The position numbers and the translations under genes were made by a program. The notes under the pieces are model-generated. The model ran no database searches. It was not told the origin of the DNA and was given only the letters and a program-made list of their open reading frames with translations. Shown one piece after another: positions 18,878-29,760 of a stretch of DNA of 64,000 bases. Source of the DNA: Aphanomyces cochlioides (lineage: Eukaryota > Oomycota > Saprolegniomycetes > Saprolegniales > Verrucalvaceae); assembly GCA_019828595.1 (NCBI GenBank), contig JAHQRK010000003.1:992001-1056000 (forward strand). The letters run 5' to 3'. How positions within the stretch are numbered: position 1 is the stretch's first letter; every line of letters starts with the position of its first letter.

Positions 18878-20524
18878 ATGTCTTCTTCAGTCGACGCTGC
18901 GGCCAGCACGGCCACCGCGACGCCACTGGGCCTCTTCCGCAACCTCTTTGACTGGTCAAATAAGAAGAAGAGCTCGAGGATCACCAACACGTCGCCCATC
19001 AAACCTGTGCGTCATGAATCTTTCACCATGAAGAGCTCACGATGTCTGTAGCTATCCCAGCGCGCTTCGATTGAGCTAGATCAATCTACATCGCTCGTGC
19101 CGCGGCTCCAAGCGACAAAGAAATCCGCCGCGCAGTCGTTTGAGGAAAGCTACGAAGTTTTGAAACATTTGGGCAATGGGTCGTACTCCCAAGTCAAACA
19201 AGTTACGCACAGGACACTCGGCGGCACGTATGCGGCCAAGTTGGTCGAGAAACAAGTCTTGTCCAAGACAGACCGCGTCGCTCTGAGCCAAGAAGTGCTC
19301 ATTCTCTCCAGAGTACGCCTTGGATGTGCAGCGCCGGGCACTCTCACTGTCGTCGTGTAGATGAACCATCCGAATGTGATGAAACTCCACGAAGTGCTCG
19401 AAGACGACATGAAGTGCATCATGATCTTGGAATGCCTCAACGGCGGCGATCTCTTTGACCGCGTGACGCAAAAAGGCAAACTCTCGGAAGCAGACGCGCA
19501 GTCCGTCATGGCGTCCCTCGTTGAGGCGGTCTACTACTGTCACTCGCATTGCATCTTGCACCGCGACATCAAGCCTGAAAATATCTTGATGTCATCGAGC
19601 GGCATCAAACTGTGCGACTTTGGCTTTGCCAAGCAGCTCCACTCTGTCCATGAGAAAGCGAGCGATTCGTGCGGCACGCCAGGGTACGCCGCGCCGGAAG
19701 TGCTCAATGGCTGGAGCTACGGCTTTGAAGTCGACATCTTTAGCCTCGGCGTCGTCTTGTACATTTTGCTCTGCGGCTATCCGCCGTTCCCGATGAAGCT
19801 GCAGAAACTCCGCAAACACAACTTTGAAGTGCTGTTTCCCCCGAAAGAATGGAACCACATTGCCTTCTCGACCAAAGAACTCGTGGGTTTCCATCGCTTC
19901 CATGAGGTTGCTCATGTTGTGGCGCTCTTGTAGATCAAATCCATGCTCGCCGTCGATCCAACGCTGCGCCCGACAGCGCTGATGCTCAAGCAACATCCGT
20001 GGATTGTCGAAGGACATCGCCGTCGACGGCCCCCGCCAGCAGACGTGTTGGCCATCACCCTTCGCACTGCATTCACGTCTGGCCCAGGTGTTGTCGCGAT
20101 GAAATACGGCCGACAAGGCATTCCCCACGCGACGTGCATCGTACTTTGCCCGACGTGCCGCATGATCTGGTGGCGTCCGAAAGAACTCGACCGAGGCGCG
20201 TCGTTCGTCCACAAACTCTTGTCCCCCCGACGGTCGCAAGGCGCCATGCCCCAGCAACCAAACGCGCCTTGCCTCCATCCCAAGAAGGGCATTTGTCTCC
20301 AAGACGTCCAGCAAATTGTCCAGGGCACCAAGACACCGGTGTTTGAGCGGTGTAGCCACGCCGTGAGCGTCGAGAGGTGTTGCTCGCTCGTCACGGACAC
20401 TCGCACGCTCGATCTCGAGTTCGAGACGAAAGAAATGTGCGACGCCATGGCGAGTCTCTTCACGGATGTCGTCACGACCGAAGCCAGAAGTAGTAAATCC
20501 GCCGACAACGGTGGCGCCAAGTAA
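18878..20524 (+). CDS. CAMK-like Ser/Thr kinase with PH-like C-terminus
   Basis: Four exons (18878-19006, 19052-19312, 19361-19882, 19934-20524) give 500 residues. The kinase domain covers roughly residues 70-330: glycine loop LGNGSYSQVKQV, lysine in YAAKLVEK, catalytic HRDIKPEN, DFGFAK, GTPGYAAPEVL, DIFSLGVVLY and HPWI. Order and wording fit the CAMK group. After it, residues about 345-495 resemble a PH-type fold: KGICLQDVQQIVQGTKTPVF, then CCSLVTDTRTLDLEFETKEM ending in a helix. The combination would suit a membrane-lipid-responsive kinase, but the PH assignment is by pattern only. It ends 57 bp before the convergent RFT1 stop. Confidence 0.88.
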
Positions 20525-20581
20525 TCTATTCACAACGACAGTCGAACGCTCCCTTCTTTCTAGCTCTTGTCGTCGCTCTCT

Positions 20582-22174
20582 TCACTCGGATCGTTGACGA
20601 CGGAGGCTCATGACATCCCGAAGGAACGATCGTTCCAGGCGGTATACGAGCGCGGCAGTCATGCCAAACAACGCGGCACCGACGGCAACGTGACAGCTAT
20701 GCCGGACGAGACTTGGGCCGCGGAAGTACCGCTCGCTGGCAAACGTAATGACCCACGACGTAGCTATGGCGACAAGCACGGCAGGATGCGGCAGTGACGA
20801 TTGAAAGATCGACGTGTCGCCAAAGTATTTCTGGATGTAGTCGAGGCAGTAGAGGATCCGACACGCCATGTTGATGCAGTTGGCCAAGACGATGCCGACG
20901 GTGCCGAGGCCGCAGAAATGCATGAGCATGACGGCGCTTGCACTCGTGATGACGAAGAAGAGGACGAGGAACTTGTTGAGTCGTTGGAGCGCGGCTTCGT
21001 TCCCAACGGCGTAGACAAAAGCTTCGCAGATGCCATTGAGCGCCAAGAAGTAGACGCAGACGCAGTACCAAGAGAGCACGAGCGGGATGTCCTCGAGCGT
21101 CTTGGCGTATCCGACGAGGAGATAGAGCAGCGTCCGCGTGTAGTTGGTCGCAAAGAAGACAAAGACGAGACCTATGAGACTCATCGTCTTGAGCGCCAAG
21201 CGGAACAATCGATTCGCGTCGGCGCGAGCGCTGGCGGTAATCGTCGCGGGGGTGTCCGACGCGAGCAACTTGCTGAACATGGCTTTACTTGCATCTTCCA
21301 GCGGAAGAAAGACAAGACGTGGAGCCAACGAGCCAATGTTGAAGGCAATCGCGTACTCGCCTTGCTGCTGCGACGCCTCAAAGGCTGATAAGACGAGCTT
21401 GTCGCCCTCCGTGAGGAAATACTTGAGGATCGACTGCAGCGTCAACGTCGTCCACAGTTGAAGAAGCGCAGGACTTGTCCCGACACCACTGGCGCCAAGA
21501 ACGTGGGGAAAGAAATCTCGCCAGGACCCAAGGGGGAAGGAAGGAACGTCGAGCTGCAGCATAAAGTAATTCACGTAGATCAAACCATGGACGACAGCGT
21601 AGGCGACTTGGGAAAGCCCAAAGGCAAGCATTCCTTGGTGGAAGTACAGTACGGCGATGACTTGAACGACGGCTTTCGCAAAGAATCCCCAGCCTTGAGC
21701 TTGCACGCGGAGCTGGAAGAGAAGACTGCTGTGCGCGAGGATGTAGAACGGTTCCGTGAAGAATTCGATCGCCGCACTCAAGCAGTAGAGCCATAACGAG
21801 AGCTGGTAGGTTGGATAATCCACGGCGTCAATCGCATAGAGCCTTGGAGCCATCCAGAATGCTGCAGCAAGGGTGCAAAGTAGACCGAGAGCGGTACACA
21901 ACCATGATGTATTGATCAACTGACGCAATTGAACTGGAACCGCTGTCTTGCTGCCAGAGACAAGACCTGCTTCTCGCAACGAGGCCAAACGGAGACCTTC
22001 CCGGATGATAAACGTGGTCGATAGCACGAGTTCAAGAGAGAGACCGATGCCAGATACATGTGTCGGGAGATGCCGCAACGTCAGTATGTTCATGACGAAG
22101 GTACCTCCACGCTGGAGGAAAGACAGCGCAAGCAGACGCCCACCGCCTGACACGACCTTGTCCACCACACTCAT
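20582..22174 (-). CDS. RFT1: RFT1-family lipid-linked oligosaccharide flippase-like protein
   Basis: A single intron-free frame of 530 residues. It contains about 12-14 hydrophobic segments, and the motifs LSFLQRGGTFVMNILTLRHL, FIIREGLRLASLR, FFTEPFYILAHSSLLFQLRV, FLTEGDKLVLSAFEASQQQG and YAIAFNIGSLAPRLVFLPLE match RFT1. In yeast and animals RFT1 is needed for N-glycosylation and is linked to flipping or supply of Man5GlcNAc2-PP-dolichol in the ER membrane. The ATG at 22174 gives a typical short cytosolic N-terminus. Intron-free structure contrasts with most neighbours. Confidence 0.92.
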   Translation of the reverse strand: MSVVDKVVSGGGRLLALSFLQRGGTFVMNILTLRHLPTHVSGIGLSLELVLSTTFIIREGLRLASLREAGLVSGSKTAVPVQLRQLINTSWLCTALGLLCTLAAAFWMAPRLYAIDAVDYPTYQLSLWLYCLSAAIEFFTEPFYILAHSSLLFQLRVQAQGWGFFAKAVVQVIAVLYFHQGMLAFGLSQVAYAVVHGLIYVNYFMLQLDVPSFPLGSWRDFFPHVLGASGVGTSPALLQLWTTLTLQSILKYFLTEGDKLVLSAFEASQQQGEYAIAFNIGSLAPRLVFLPLEDASKAMFSKLLASDTPATITASARADANRLFRLALKTMSLIGLVFVFFATNYTRTLLYLLVGYAKTLEDIPLVLSWYCVCVYFLALNGICEAFVYAVGNEAALQRLNKFLVLFFVITSASAVMLMHFCGLGTVGIVLANCINMACRILYCLDYIQKYFGDTSIFQSSLPHPAVLVAIATSWVITFASERYFRGPSLVRHSCHVAVGAALFGMTAALVYRLERSFLRDVMSLRRQRSE

Positions 22175-22906
22175 TCCAGGTCAAATAAGTCTATCCGAAA
22201 TCCCGGATATTTCGGCATCCTTCATCGGCCATCATCATGCCGGCGATGCTGAAGCCATTTTCCCACGACACGCGCATTTGCTTGACAAGAAGAGCAAATC
22301 GGCGCGTTTTGCACCGTGTTCCAACTCTGATGCTGTTTTCTTTACCCCTGTGCACCGAAGAGCGATGAGATAGTCGTGTTATGCTCTACTACCCACAGAA
22401 TCACTGTATCCTTTCATGTTGTGCATCACAGGGGTGTTAGAATCACTAAACCTCTGGCAATTGCGAGCACAGCCACGTCGAGTTCTTGTTGACCTTTCTA
22501 GCCATTTCAAATTGCAACAAGAGCGTCGTACTCTATTCTAAGCGCGCAATCTCATGCTGTCAATGTAAGCCGTCGGCATCTCGCTAAAGCATTTCAAAGA
22601 GGATGCGCTCTCAGCCTGGAACGTTCTCATGACGTCGGCACCATCTCCATCGCTCGTTGACCTGTCCTTCCGCACGCCTTTTGAACCTCAGATTTCGAAT
22701 AACCTTGATACAGTGTATAAGAACATTCACATCAATATTGTATACTTTAATCAAGATGTTTCTATTTCACTTGGATGCGTCCTTGTATCGGGATTGCTGA
22801 ATATCCGGATAAACCTATTTATATTTTATAATATTAATTTACAGAGACTAGTATTGGTCAACTGACTGATGTTGGCCATACATTTCCCGTACTTCGCGAT
22901 TTCATC
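22175..22906. other. Divergent intergenic region RFT1 / ATP synthase b
   Basis: About 730 bp. The half next to RFT1 is of genic base composition but has no frame with recognisable sequence. From 22690 on it is AT-rich. It presumably carries both promoters. No RNA gene was recognised. Confidence 0.4.
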
Positions 22907-23966
22907 ATGCTTAGCCGTGTTGCCCTCCGCGCCGCTCGCTTGTCTGCGTTCAAGCCCGCTACGGCGGCCTTCCACACCGGTAATAGAATGTGTATATGGA
23001 TCCCCTGTATCTAGTTTTGCCCAGGTGCGATCCGCCAAAAGGAAGAAAAGCAAGGTGAAGTCGCTGCTGCACCTGCTGCATCGGCCGACGGCATTTTGCA
23101 ACGATATGGTTTGGACGATCCTTTGATCGCTCTTCCTATCGCCGCTGCTATGTCGATCCCTGCTATCAGCAACGGCGTACGTCATGGCCGTCTTGATCTT
23201 GTCGAGAGTGTAATTGTCGATTGTAGTGGTACGAATTGGGCGCTGAAACCCAATTGGCGTGCTGCTTTGCGCTCTTCTGCACATCCGCCTACAAGTTCGG
23301 TGGCGAAGCGATTGGCTCGTACTTCGAAACCCGTGCCAACGCTATCTTGGCGTATGACGAGACAGATTCTGCAAACGATGCTAAGCATGAGTGTGTAGTG
23401 AACAAAACGCCGTGGAAGATGCCAACTTGGAATTGGCGAAGGAAACCTTGAAGGCCCACGAAGCCATCTTGACCATCAAGAAGGACATTGAAACCTTGGG
23501 CCAAGCCCATGAAGAAGCTTTGGCTCTTATGTGCCAAGTCCAACACGCCAAGTTGCGCCACAAGACCCGCGAAACCTTCGTGAAGAACTTGGAAGCCATC
23601 TACCAATTGGAACAAAGCTACAACCAAGAACTCCAAGAAGCTATGGTTGCTTCGGCCACTGCTGCCGTCCGCAAGACCATGGCCTCGGGCAAGAAGGAAA
23701 TCAAGGCCGAAGCCTTCAAGTTGGCTTTGGACATCTTGTCTGAAAAGGAAGTCGATGAATCCAAGCCCGACCCTGTTGCCGCTGCTTTCGGCAAGGAATT
23801 GCGTGCTTTCGCCGAACACTTGGAAGCCCAACAAGGCACTGTCGTCAAGCTCACCGAAGCCGAACAAAAGGAATTGGAAGCTGGCTTGGATGCTTTCTTC
23901 AAGAAGATTGAAGTCCATGCTGATGACCTCAAGGCTCCCACTGAAGTCAAGGTCGAATTGCTATAA
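22907..23966 (+). CDS. Mitochondrial ATP synthase subunit b-like protein
   Basis: Four exons (22907-22979, 23025-23176, 23227-23351, 23399-23966) give 305 residues. The N-terminus is a classic presequence (MLSRVALRAARLSAFKPATA). A hydrophobic stretch (DPLIALPIAAAMSIPAI; LACCFALFCTSAYKFGGEAI) is followed by a long charged helix (NAVEDANLELAKETLKAHEA through QAMVASATAAV-like repeats), matching the membrane anchor plus stator stalk of F-type ATP synthase subunit b. The third intron (23352-23398) removes bases that would otherwise read through as coding. Codon use is strongly biased (AAG, GCC, TTG), as for a highly expressed gene. A more distant stator or axial protein cannot be excluded. Confidence 0.75.
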
Positions 23967-24033
23967 GTCCACGTGATGTCTTGAGAGATAATGAGATGCA
24001 ATCGAGAGAGAGAGACATAGTATTCGTCCTGCA

Positions 24034-24770
24034 TTAGAGTAAAAACACTTGGGGAATCTCTGGTGGAGCCAAACGCTTTCCCGGCCTCACATTCATCTCT
24101 GTTTCTTGACCAGCATCTTCCATCAAATTCACCGGCACCGTGCTAGCAACGACAAAAGTCTCCACTTCCCAGATCTTCCTGTACCTGAGCTGGCGTGGTT
24201 TCGTCGTGTATTCATCCTGGAGGAGATCTGGAACAAGCGAAGGTCATGGATCCACGGCAGGGACAGAGCGCACCTTTGTCGAGCTGTGTGATGCCTTTGG
24301 TATACCGCGGGACAAACTGCGGTTCGGATCGATTGAGTCGCGCGATATCATGCTGAATGGCCGCCACTGGTTTCTTAGCTAGCCATGGCGTCAATTACTA
24401 CAGAATCGGCGGTGTAGCTGCAATGTACCCGGCTTGCTAGCGCGCATGACGGGAATATCCTGGTCGAGGACGCCGCTCTTGACTGTTTTCACAAACTGCG
24501 AAGGCCGTTTGATGTTTTGCTGGCGTTGTTGCCGCTTGTCGTTTGGAACATCGTCATACGCTGCTGCTTTCGCCAGCTACAGCGCGTTGTCAACTCCCAC
24601 TCGACTTTCTTCAGCGTTACCTGTTGCCGCAGCAATTCCATCTCTTGGTTGCTTAGTTTTCCTTTGACGCCTAGCGTGAGCTTGACTGCGGGTTTCTCCT
24701 TCAATCGCATGTCATGGGCTTGAATCGCCTCCATGCTCTTTGAGATCTTGGCTCCGTCGCCACCACGCAT
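24034..24770 (-). CDS. Hypothetical 198-residue protein
   Basis: Four exons (24770-24621, 24576-24429, 24378-24274, 24227-24034) with 44-50 bp introns give 198 residues, consistent in frame. The N-terminal half is charged and helical (MRGGDGAKISKSMEAIQAHD, KGKLSNQEMELLRQQLAKAA), the middle has SGVLDQDIPVMRASKPAKKP, and the C-terminus reads PGKRLAPPEIPQVFLL. I do not recognise a domain. The clean exon structure argues that it is a real gene. It lies 68 bp from the end of EEFSEC on the same strand. Confidence 0.65.
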
Positions 24771-24838
24771 CTTGGTTCTCTCTGTCGTCTCCTGAGTCTA
24801 TTTTTAAGCAAGCCAAGTCGCAGGAACAGCGCATCATG

Positions 24839-26911
24839 TTAGCCAACTAAATGTAATGAATCACCGATTTGAGCCATCGTGCCGAGCTCAAACGTGACGC
24901 GAACTTTGCCAGCTTTGCCAAACAACGCTTCGATATGCCCGACTTCGTCAGCGGCCGTGACGACTTTGGCGCCGATGAACGCCGTCGCTTCGTCGGCAGT
25001 GGCAAAGAGCCCCGTGGCGATTACATTTGGATTGCTTCCATTCGGAGCCGTCTCGCCTTTTAACCGCTCGACGAGCCCTTCTCGCCGTGGCGTCGGTGCT
25101 TCTTGAACTGGCTCGGACTTCTTCTCGTCGACTTCGTCAACTTTCTTCGCTGTTGCGGATGACTCAAATGTAGTCGGCTGTGCGTAGATGACGTCAGATT
25201 GCCGCAAATGATGGCGTTGTTTCTTGTCTTGGAAGAGCGTTTTGACGAAGCGAAGGACAATGGGATCGCCAGCAACGCCTCGGATCGGTCGGTCAAATCT
25301 TGCGCGACACTTTCCAGTCTTGCCAAAGCGTGCATCGAGCTCTCCGACGTCGCCCGTTCGAGTATTTTGGATGCGCAAGCCTCGAAAGACATCAACGTTG
25401 GTCTCCTTGCGAAACAAATCCTTGATCACGACCATACCGTCTTCTTCCATGACTTTGTCAATGACACCAAAGCGTTGTTTGATTTTCCCAATTGACAGCG
25501 TCGAGACTTGCTCAATCGTTGCTTCAAGCGCGCCATGGAATGCAATGCGGCACTCTTGCTTGTCGGAATCCAGTCGAGAACACACGACTTGGCTCCGTGG
25601 AGGGCAAAGCAAGTCTCGCTCAAGCTCAAGGAGGACAAAGACACCAACGTGCTTTGTTTCCTGCCACGGTGCTAGCGACGGCAAGTGCATATACTCGTCG
25701 CATGGGTTGAAAGCAGATTCAGGGGCGGCATTCGAAGCGTGAAAGAATGTCGCCTTGGCCAAGACGGTGGCGTGTCCGACTGTCACGTGGAGCTTGGCGC
25801 CGCTATCGCAAGCTAGCGAGAAGAAGCGGACTTGATTTACGCGAATGACCAAATTGGACGAAAAGCTCAGACTCTTGGGGGAAATAGCGAGACCACGCTC
25901 CATGGCGTCGGCGTCTAGACCATGCAGACGAATGCCCTACGTCGGTTTAAGTGAAATCCGTGTACAATATAAAGAGATCCTACCACACGATCGCCTTGAA
26001 CCGCTCGTTCGACGTTGGTGTGGAACATTTGAAGCGACTTGACTTTCTTCTCGACGCCAAGCATGGGCAACGCTATTGTATCGTTCACTTGCACACTCCC
26101 CGACAACACTAGAGTGCATTGAGCAAGAAGAGGAGGACGAAAGAAGGTTTACCAGTGCCAGTGACGACAGTGCCTTTGCCTCGCAGTGGAAAACAATGGT
26201 CGATGGCGTAGCAAAGTGGACCGTCTGGTGATCGCTTTGGAATTTGGAGTCGTTCCTGCATGCAAGCTAAGAGCTCAGGGATTCCAATCGGATCTCGAGC
26301 TCCCTCTGCATCTCCTGATGCTACAGCAACGATCGGTGCATCAGCCAACGTCAATGATGAAGCGAGGAATTCGCGAACAGTTCTCGTCATGGCTTGGATT
26401 TGAGTTGCTCGTGTGTCGGCTGGGAATAAATCAATCTTATTGAGCACGACGAGTACATGCGGCGTCGCAATTTCAGCAAGGACAGTCGACTCGATGGTTT
26501 GAACTTGGATACCCTTGACCGCGTCAATCACGAGCAATGCCATGTCAATAATATGAGCACCACCAATCACAGTCTTTATCAACGAGGCGTGTCCTGGGCA
26601 ATCGACGAGCGTAATCTGAGCCTTGGTCGTCTCATCGTTCGCAAACGGCATCGTGAACGATGAAAATCCAAGGTCCAGCGTGATTCCTGTCCGATCAATC
26701 TCTTGAGACCTCTCTCGTACGACTCAACGTACCTCGAGCTCTACTCTGTGGGTTCTTATCCAGCGCTGCAGTCGACAAATGCGTACTCAGCGACCGTACC
26801 AAGCTCGTCTTGCCACTATCTATCCCAATTTAGTCAAACTACATATCGTAGACGCCTACCAACGTGGCCAAGCACTCCAACATTGACATTCACGAGTCGC
26901 GCATCTCCCAT
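24839..26911 (-). CDS. EEFSEC: Selenocysteine-specific elongation factor EEFSEC
   Basis: Delivers Sec-tRNA to the ribosome at UGA codons in selenoprotein mRNAs. Five exons (26911-26860, 26819-26733, 26686-26153, 26108-25984, 25936-24839) give 631 residues. GTPase motifs: VGVLGHVDSGKTSL (G1), the eukaryotic signature SRARGITLDLGFSSF (switch I), VDCPGHASLIKTVIGG (G3) and VLNKIDLF (G4). Domain II begins at GKGTVVTGTVLSGSVQVNDT. The long C-terminal part (FRGLRIQNTRTGDVGELDAR onward) fits domain IV of the eukaryotic factor, with a repeat of that motif near the end (GAKVVTAADEVGHIEALFGK). A low-complexity linker lies between. Confidence 0.93.
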
Positions 26912-27240
26912 GATCTTCGCTTGGAAAAATCAAAAATGACCAAATGCCGAATTTTTAATTAAAATCGGCACTTAATGTCATTTTATCATAAAATTCGGCA
27001 TCCTAACTAAGTCATGACGTGGCAGCTTGAAAGGCCAGCATTTTTTGAAAACCATGGCAATCACATGTCTACGAAGGAGTTCAACGCAGCGAGAGCCCAA
27101 CTTTGGACTCGGAGTGACATGAAACGTTGAGCGAGACGTCAGGTCAACCGCCTGAAGTGTCGACAACTCCATTTTCTCCATCGAACATTTGAAGCTTTGG
27201 CGCTCAACGCGTCTCCATTTCAAATTCGACGACGTTTGCC
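26912..27240. other. Intergenic, AT-rich inverted repeat
   Basis: 329 bp between divergent genes. TGCCGAATTTT near 26945 and AAAATTCGGCA near 26991 form an inverted repeat around an AT-rich core, with a further ATCGGCA copy near 26967. No coding signal. It probably contains the promoters of both neighbours. Confidence 0.4.
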
Positions 27241-28308
27241 ATGGTCGCAGCGCTCTTTCCGCTAGCTGTTGTGGTTACCTTTGTATCTGCTTCGCATTGT
27301 CCCCGAGTTTCAGATGCCCAGAGCGTCCTGGCAACGTCAATGCTGAGCATCCTTGGCTTGGATATCCCAAACGTTTTTTCATCCTATGAAAGCTTGTTGC
27401 CATCAAGTCTGTCGCAATGCATGGGCTCGCTCGATGCGAACCAGCTTGGATCACTCGCCCAACAAGTTTTCTCGGCGCCGTTTTGTCTGCGGTCGATGGA
27501 ATGGTTTGGCGCAGCTTCATCTTTCTCTGCAACCACTGTTGATATTACCAAGCCAGCTTTCCTAACGTTGCTCGAAGACATGGATGTTGGTTACTTCAAT
27601 TCTCACTGCTCTCCCCTCAACGATGTCATCCCATGCCTCGAACGAGTGATCCTTCCAACTCTTCTCCCACTGGCGTCATCTCAGTCCTGCTGTGCATCCT
27701 TCTTCGATACCATATCGACAGCGTCTGGCGAGTCACCTCTGAATTTCATCTCGCATGGGCTTCGCAATGTCGCGGATGTCCTGTGCTCGACGCAGAGCCC
27801 AGGCTTTCATGGATATTCCTCTCAACCTTGTGGCTATACATTCTTGTCGAGTGTTCTTGCCACAGCAGATCGCAACCTCCAGCTGCTCGTTCTCAACATT
27901 CTAAACAGTCTTCAGATTCCCAACGACCAAGGTGTACTCGTGGCTGGAGGCGCTTCATTCACAACGACGTTGAATCAAACAGCGTCGCTCTTTGCAACCC
28001 CGTTCGTACCCGACACTTGCGTCCAACCTGTCGATACACTCTTTACCTGGCTTCGTCATTTTCCAGTGTTTCAAGCGCCTATCATGGGTCTACCCTTGTT
28101 TTCGCTCTTTGAAGATGGTCAATGCGTTCCCGGTGGCCAACTTCTTTCTGCGTTTGCACAAGCTTGGCCTGATGCACTCTCCATTGATGTACTCGACATG
28201 CTCGAACGCATTATTACCGACTCGGCGACTTGCTTCCACTTGGCAAACGGGTACTCTGCCGCTGCTTCCTTCACAACGAAACTGTCGCTCTTTTCAACCA
28301 ACTTTTAG
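27241..28308 (+). CDS. Putative secreted cysteine-containing protein
   Basis: A single frame of 355 residues. The first 18 residues (MVAALFPLAVVVTFVSAS) form a clear signal peptide, and no other strong membrane segment follows. The mature part has about a dozen cysteines, including a CC pair (SQSCCASF), and repeats of the type LPSSLSQCMGSLD, LNDVIPCLERVILP and TTTLNQTASLFATPF, suggesting internally repeated units of about 100 residues. There are one or more N-glycosylation sequons (NQT). No enzyme motif is visible. Oomycetes secrete many such lineage-specific proteins; a role at the host or environment interface is only conjecture. Confidence 0.7.
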   Translation: MVAALFPLAVVVTFVSASHCPRVSDAQSVLATSMLSILGLDIPNVFSSYESLLPSSLSQCMGSLDANQLGSLAQQVFSAPFCLRSMEWFGAASSFSATTVDITKPAFLTLLEDMDVGYFNSHCSPLNDVIPCLERVILPTLLPLASSQSCCASFFDTISTASGESPLNFISHGLRNVADVLCSTQSPGFHGYSSQPCGYTFLSSVLATADRNLQLLVLNILNSLQIPNDQGVLVAGGASFTTTLNQTASLFATPFVPDTCVQPVDTLFTWLRHFPVFQAPIMGLPLFSLFEDGQCVPGGQLLSAFAQAWPDALSIDVLDMLERIITDSATCFHLANGYSAAASFTTKLSLFSTNF

Positions 28309-28344
28309 TTTGTCGTCGGTTCGTTGAACGATCGCACAAATGAC

Positions 28345-28470
28345 TTCATCTGATTGGCCAAATTATTTAATTGTAGCCAATCATATCAAGGTATTAAATA
28401 CCATTAACCAATCAAAACCGTATTCTTCTTAATTTTGAACCAATCAGAAAGTTAAGACAATGAAACATTG
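28345..28470 (+). promoter_or_regulatory. CCAAT-box cluster upstream of 28501 gene
   Basis: Within about 125 bp there are five CCAAT-type motifs in both directions: TGATTGGCCA, AGCCAATCAT, AACCAATCAA and AACCAATCAG, next to AT-rich spacers. The start codon of the downstream gene follows at 28501. Such clusters bind NF-Y type factors in other eukaryotes. Confidence 0.5.
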
Positions 28471-28500
28471 AGTTGAGCTCCAAGACATCCAGGAGTCAAC

Positions 28501-29760
28501 ATGCCGTACGATCGAGAGATGGTGACCGGCCTTGCGTCGACCGACGGAGCCGAAGTCCAAGACGCAGTTGAGCACATCATGCAAGTTCGTCAAGATCTTG
28601 TCCAGGTTGGTCTTTTTGCCTGCATGATCTCAATGAATCGCTCACGACGTGCGTAGATTTCGTTTGGTGACAGAATGGAACTGAGCACCCGACTAGCAAG
28701 CGTCATAAAGAATGCAATGACGCAGGAGAATGAGGCTAGTCTTCGTCTCATAGATGCCGTCCGATCTCTTTTAGTCACCCTATTGATAAACTCTCGAGGA
28801 ACTTTGGTGCGAACAGTCCCAGAAGTACTGGAAATTATGCTTGAATCACTCGTCTTGACTGCCAAGTTGCAACGTGCCGATGCCATGCATGTATGTCACC
28901 GCATTTTCTTAGATCTTATCATGGTTTGCTCGTAGATGAAACTTCTTCTCTTTACAGCGCTTGTTATGACATTGGAAGTCTTGGTTTTACCACCCGCCGA
29001 TCCATTGCGACTTCAAATCGTCTCCTTTATCACCTCTCAATCCGCAACGGCAACTTCATCGTCCGCTCAAAAGCAATCGCCTGTTGAGTTGTGGCGCATC
29101 TCGCCAAACTCAGTAGATGCGCATATCGTCAACAATGTGCTCGGCCTTTTGCCAAATTGGACGTACCGCTCGCCACTTGAACTCCAGCTCTACGGCTATG
29201 CCCACTGGGCCTGGTATAATTTCCTCCTTCCTGGCATCGTTGGTCCTCTTCTCGTTATGAAGTCCATCAACGACACAAACTCCTTCATGCTAAGCGCCTT
29301 TTTGGCTGCGCTTGGATTGATTTGTATCTGCTGGAAGTCATCATCATCGGGTCTACATGATAAGCAATGGCAATCTTTGATGCAACAAGCAGTCCTGCGT
29401 GCTGAAGCTCCATGGGATCAACCATGGCTCGCTCTTCCGCCACGTGATCTATCGCCCCCCAAACTTCCAAAACCTCAACCCCAAAGCGAACAAACTGCTC
29501 TTGTTCCCAAGCTGTCGGGAGCATCGAGCGAGCTGCATCCAATTCAAGAAGACGACGAAGACGATCGCACCGACAGCATTCTAGCTGAGCAAAATGCATT
29601 GCTGTCGCAAATCGACCCCGCCGAAATGTTTGAAACCTTGACCAAGTTGCAAGGCATCTTAGCTGACGCTGACGACGTGAGTGACGAAACGCGGCATAAA
29701 GTCCAGCGCGGGCTGGATTTCCTCGCAGCCACGGCACAAGACGACCAACGAATGAATTGA
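28501..29760 (+). CDS. Hypothetical 387-residue helical protein
   Basis: Three exons (28501-28605, 28657-28890, 28936-29760). The N-terminal 110 residues are helical (GAEVQDAVEHIMQVRQDLVQ, ISFGDRMELSTRLASVIKNA). Two hydrophobic segments follow: KLLLFTALVMTLEVLVLP, and AWYNFLLPGIVGPLLVMK with SFMLSAFLAALGLICICW. They are separated by a polar region with a NWTYRSPLELQLYGYAHW block, which suggests a membrane protein. The C-terminus is Pro-rich, then acidic (EDDEDDRTDS), then helical. I recognise no family. It ends at 29760, abutting the stop of importin alpha at 29761 without a gap. Confidence 0.7.

Noticed and set aside
20801..21388. 195-codon plus-strand frame over RFT1
   Set aside because: Antisense to a well-supported transporter gene. 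Composition (E, V, D rich) is that of a complementary frame.
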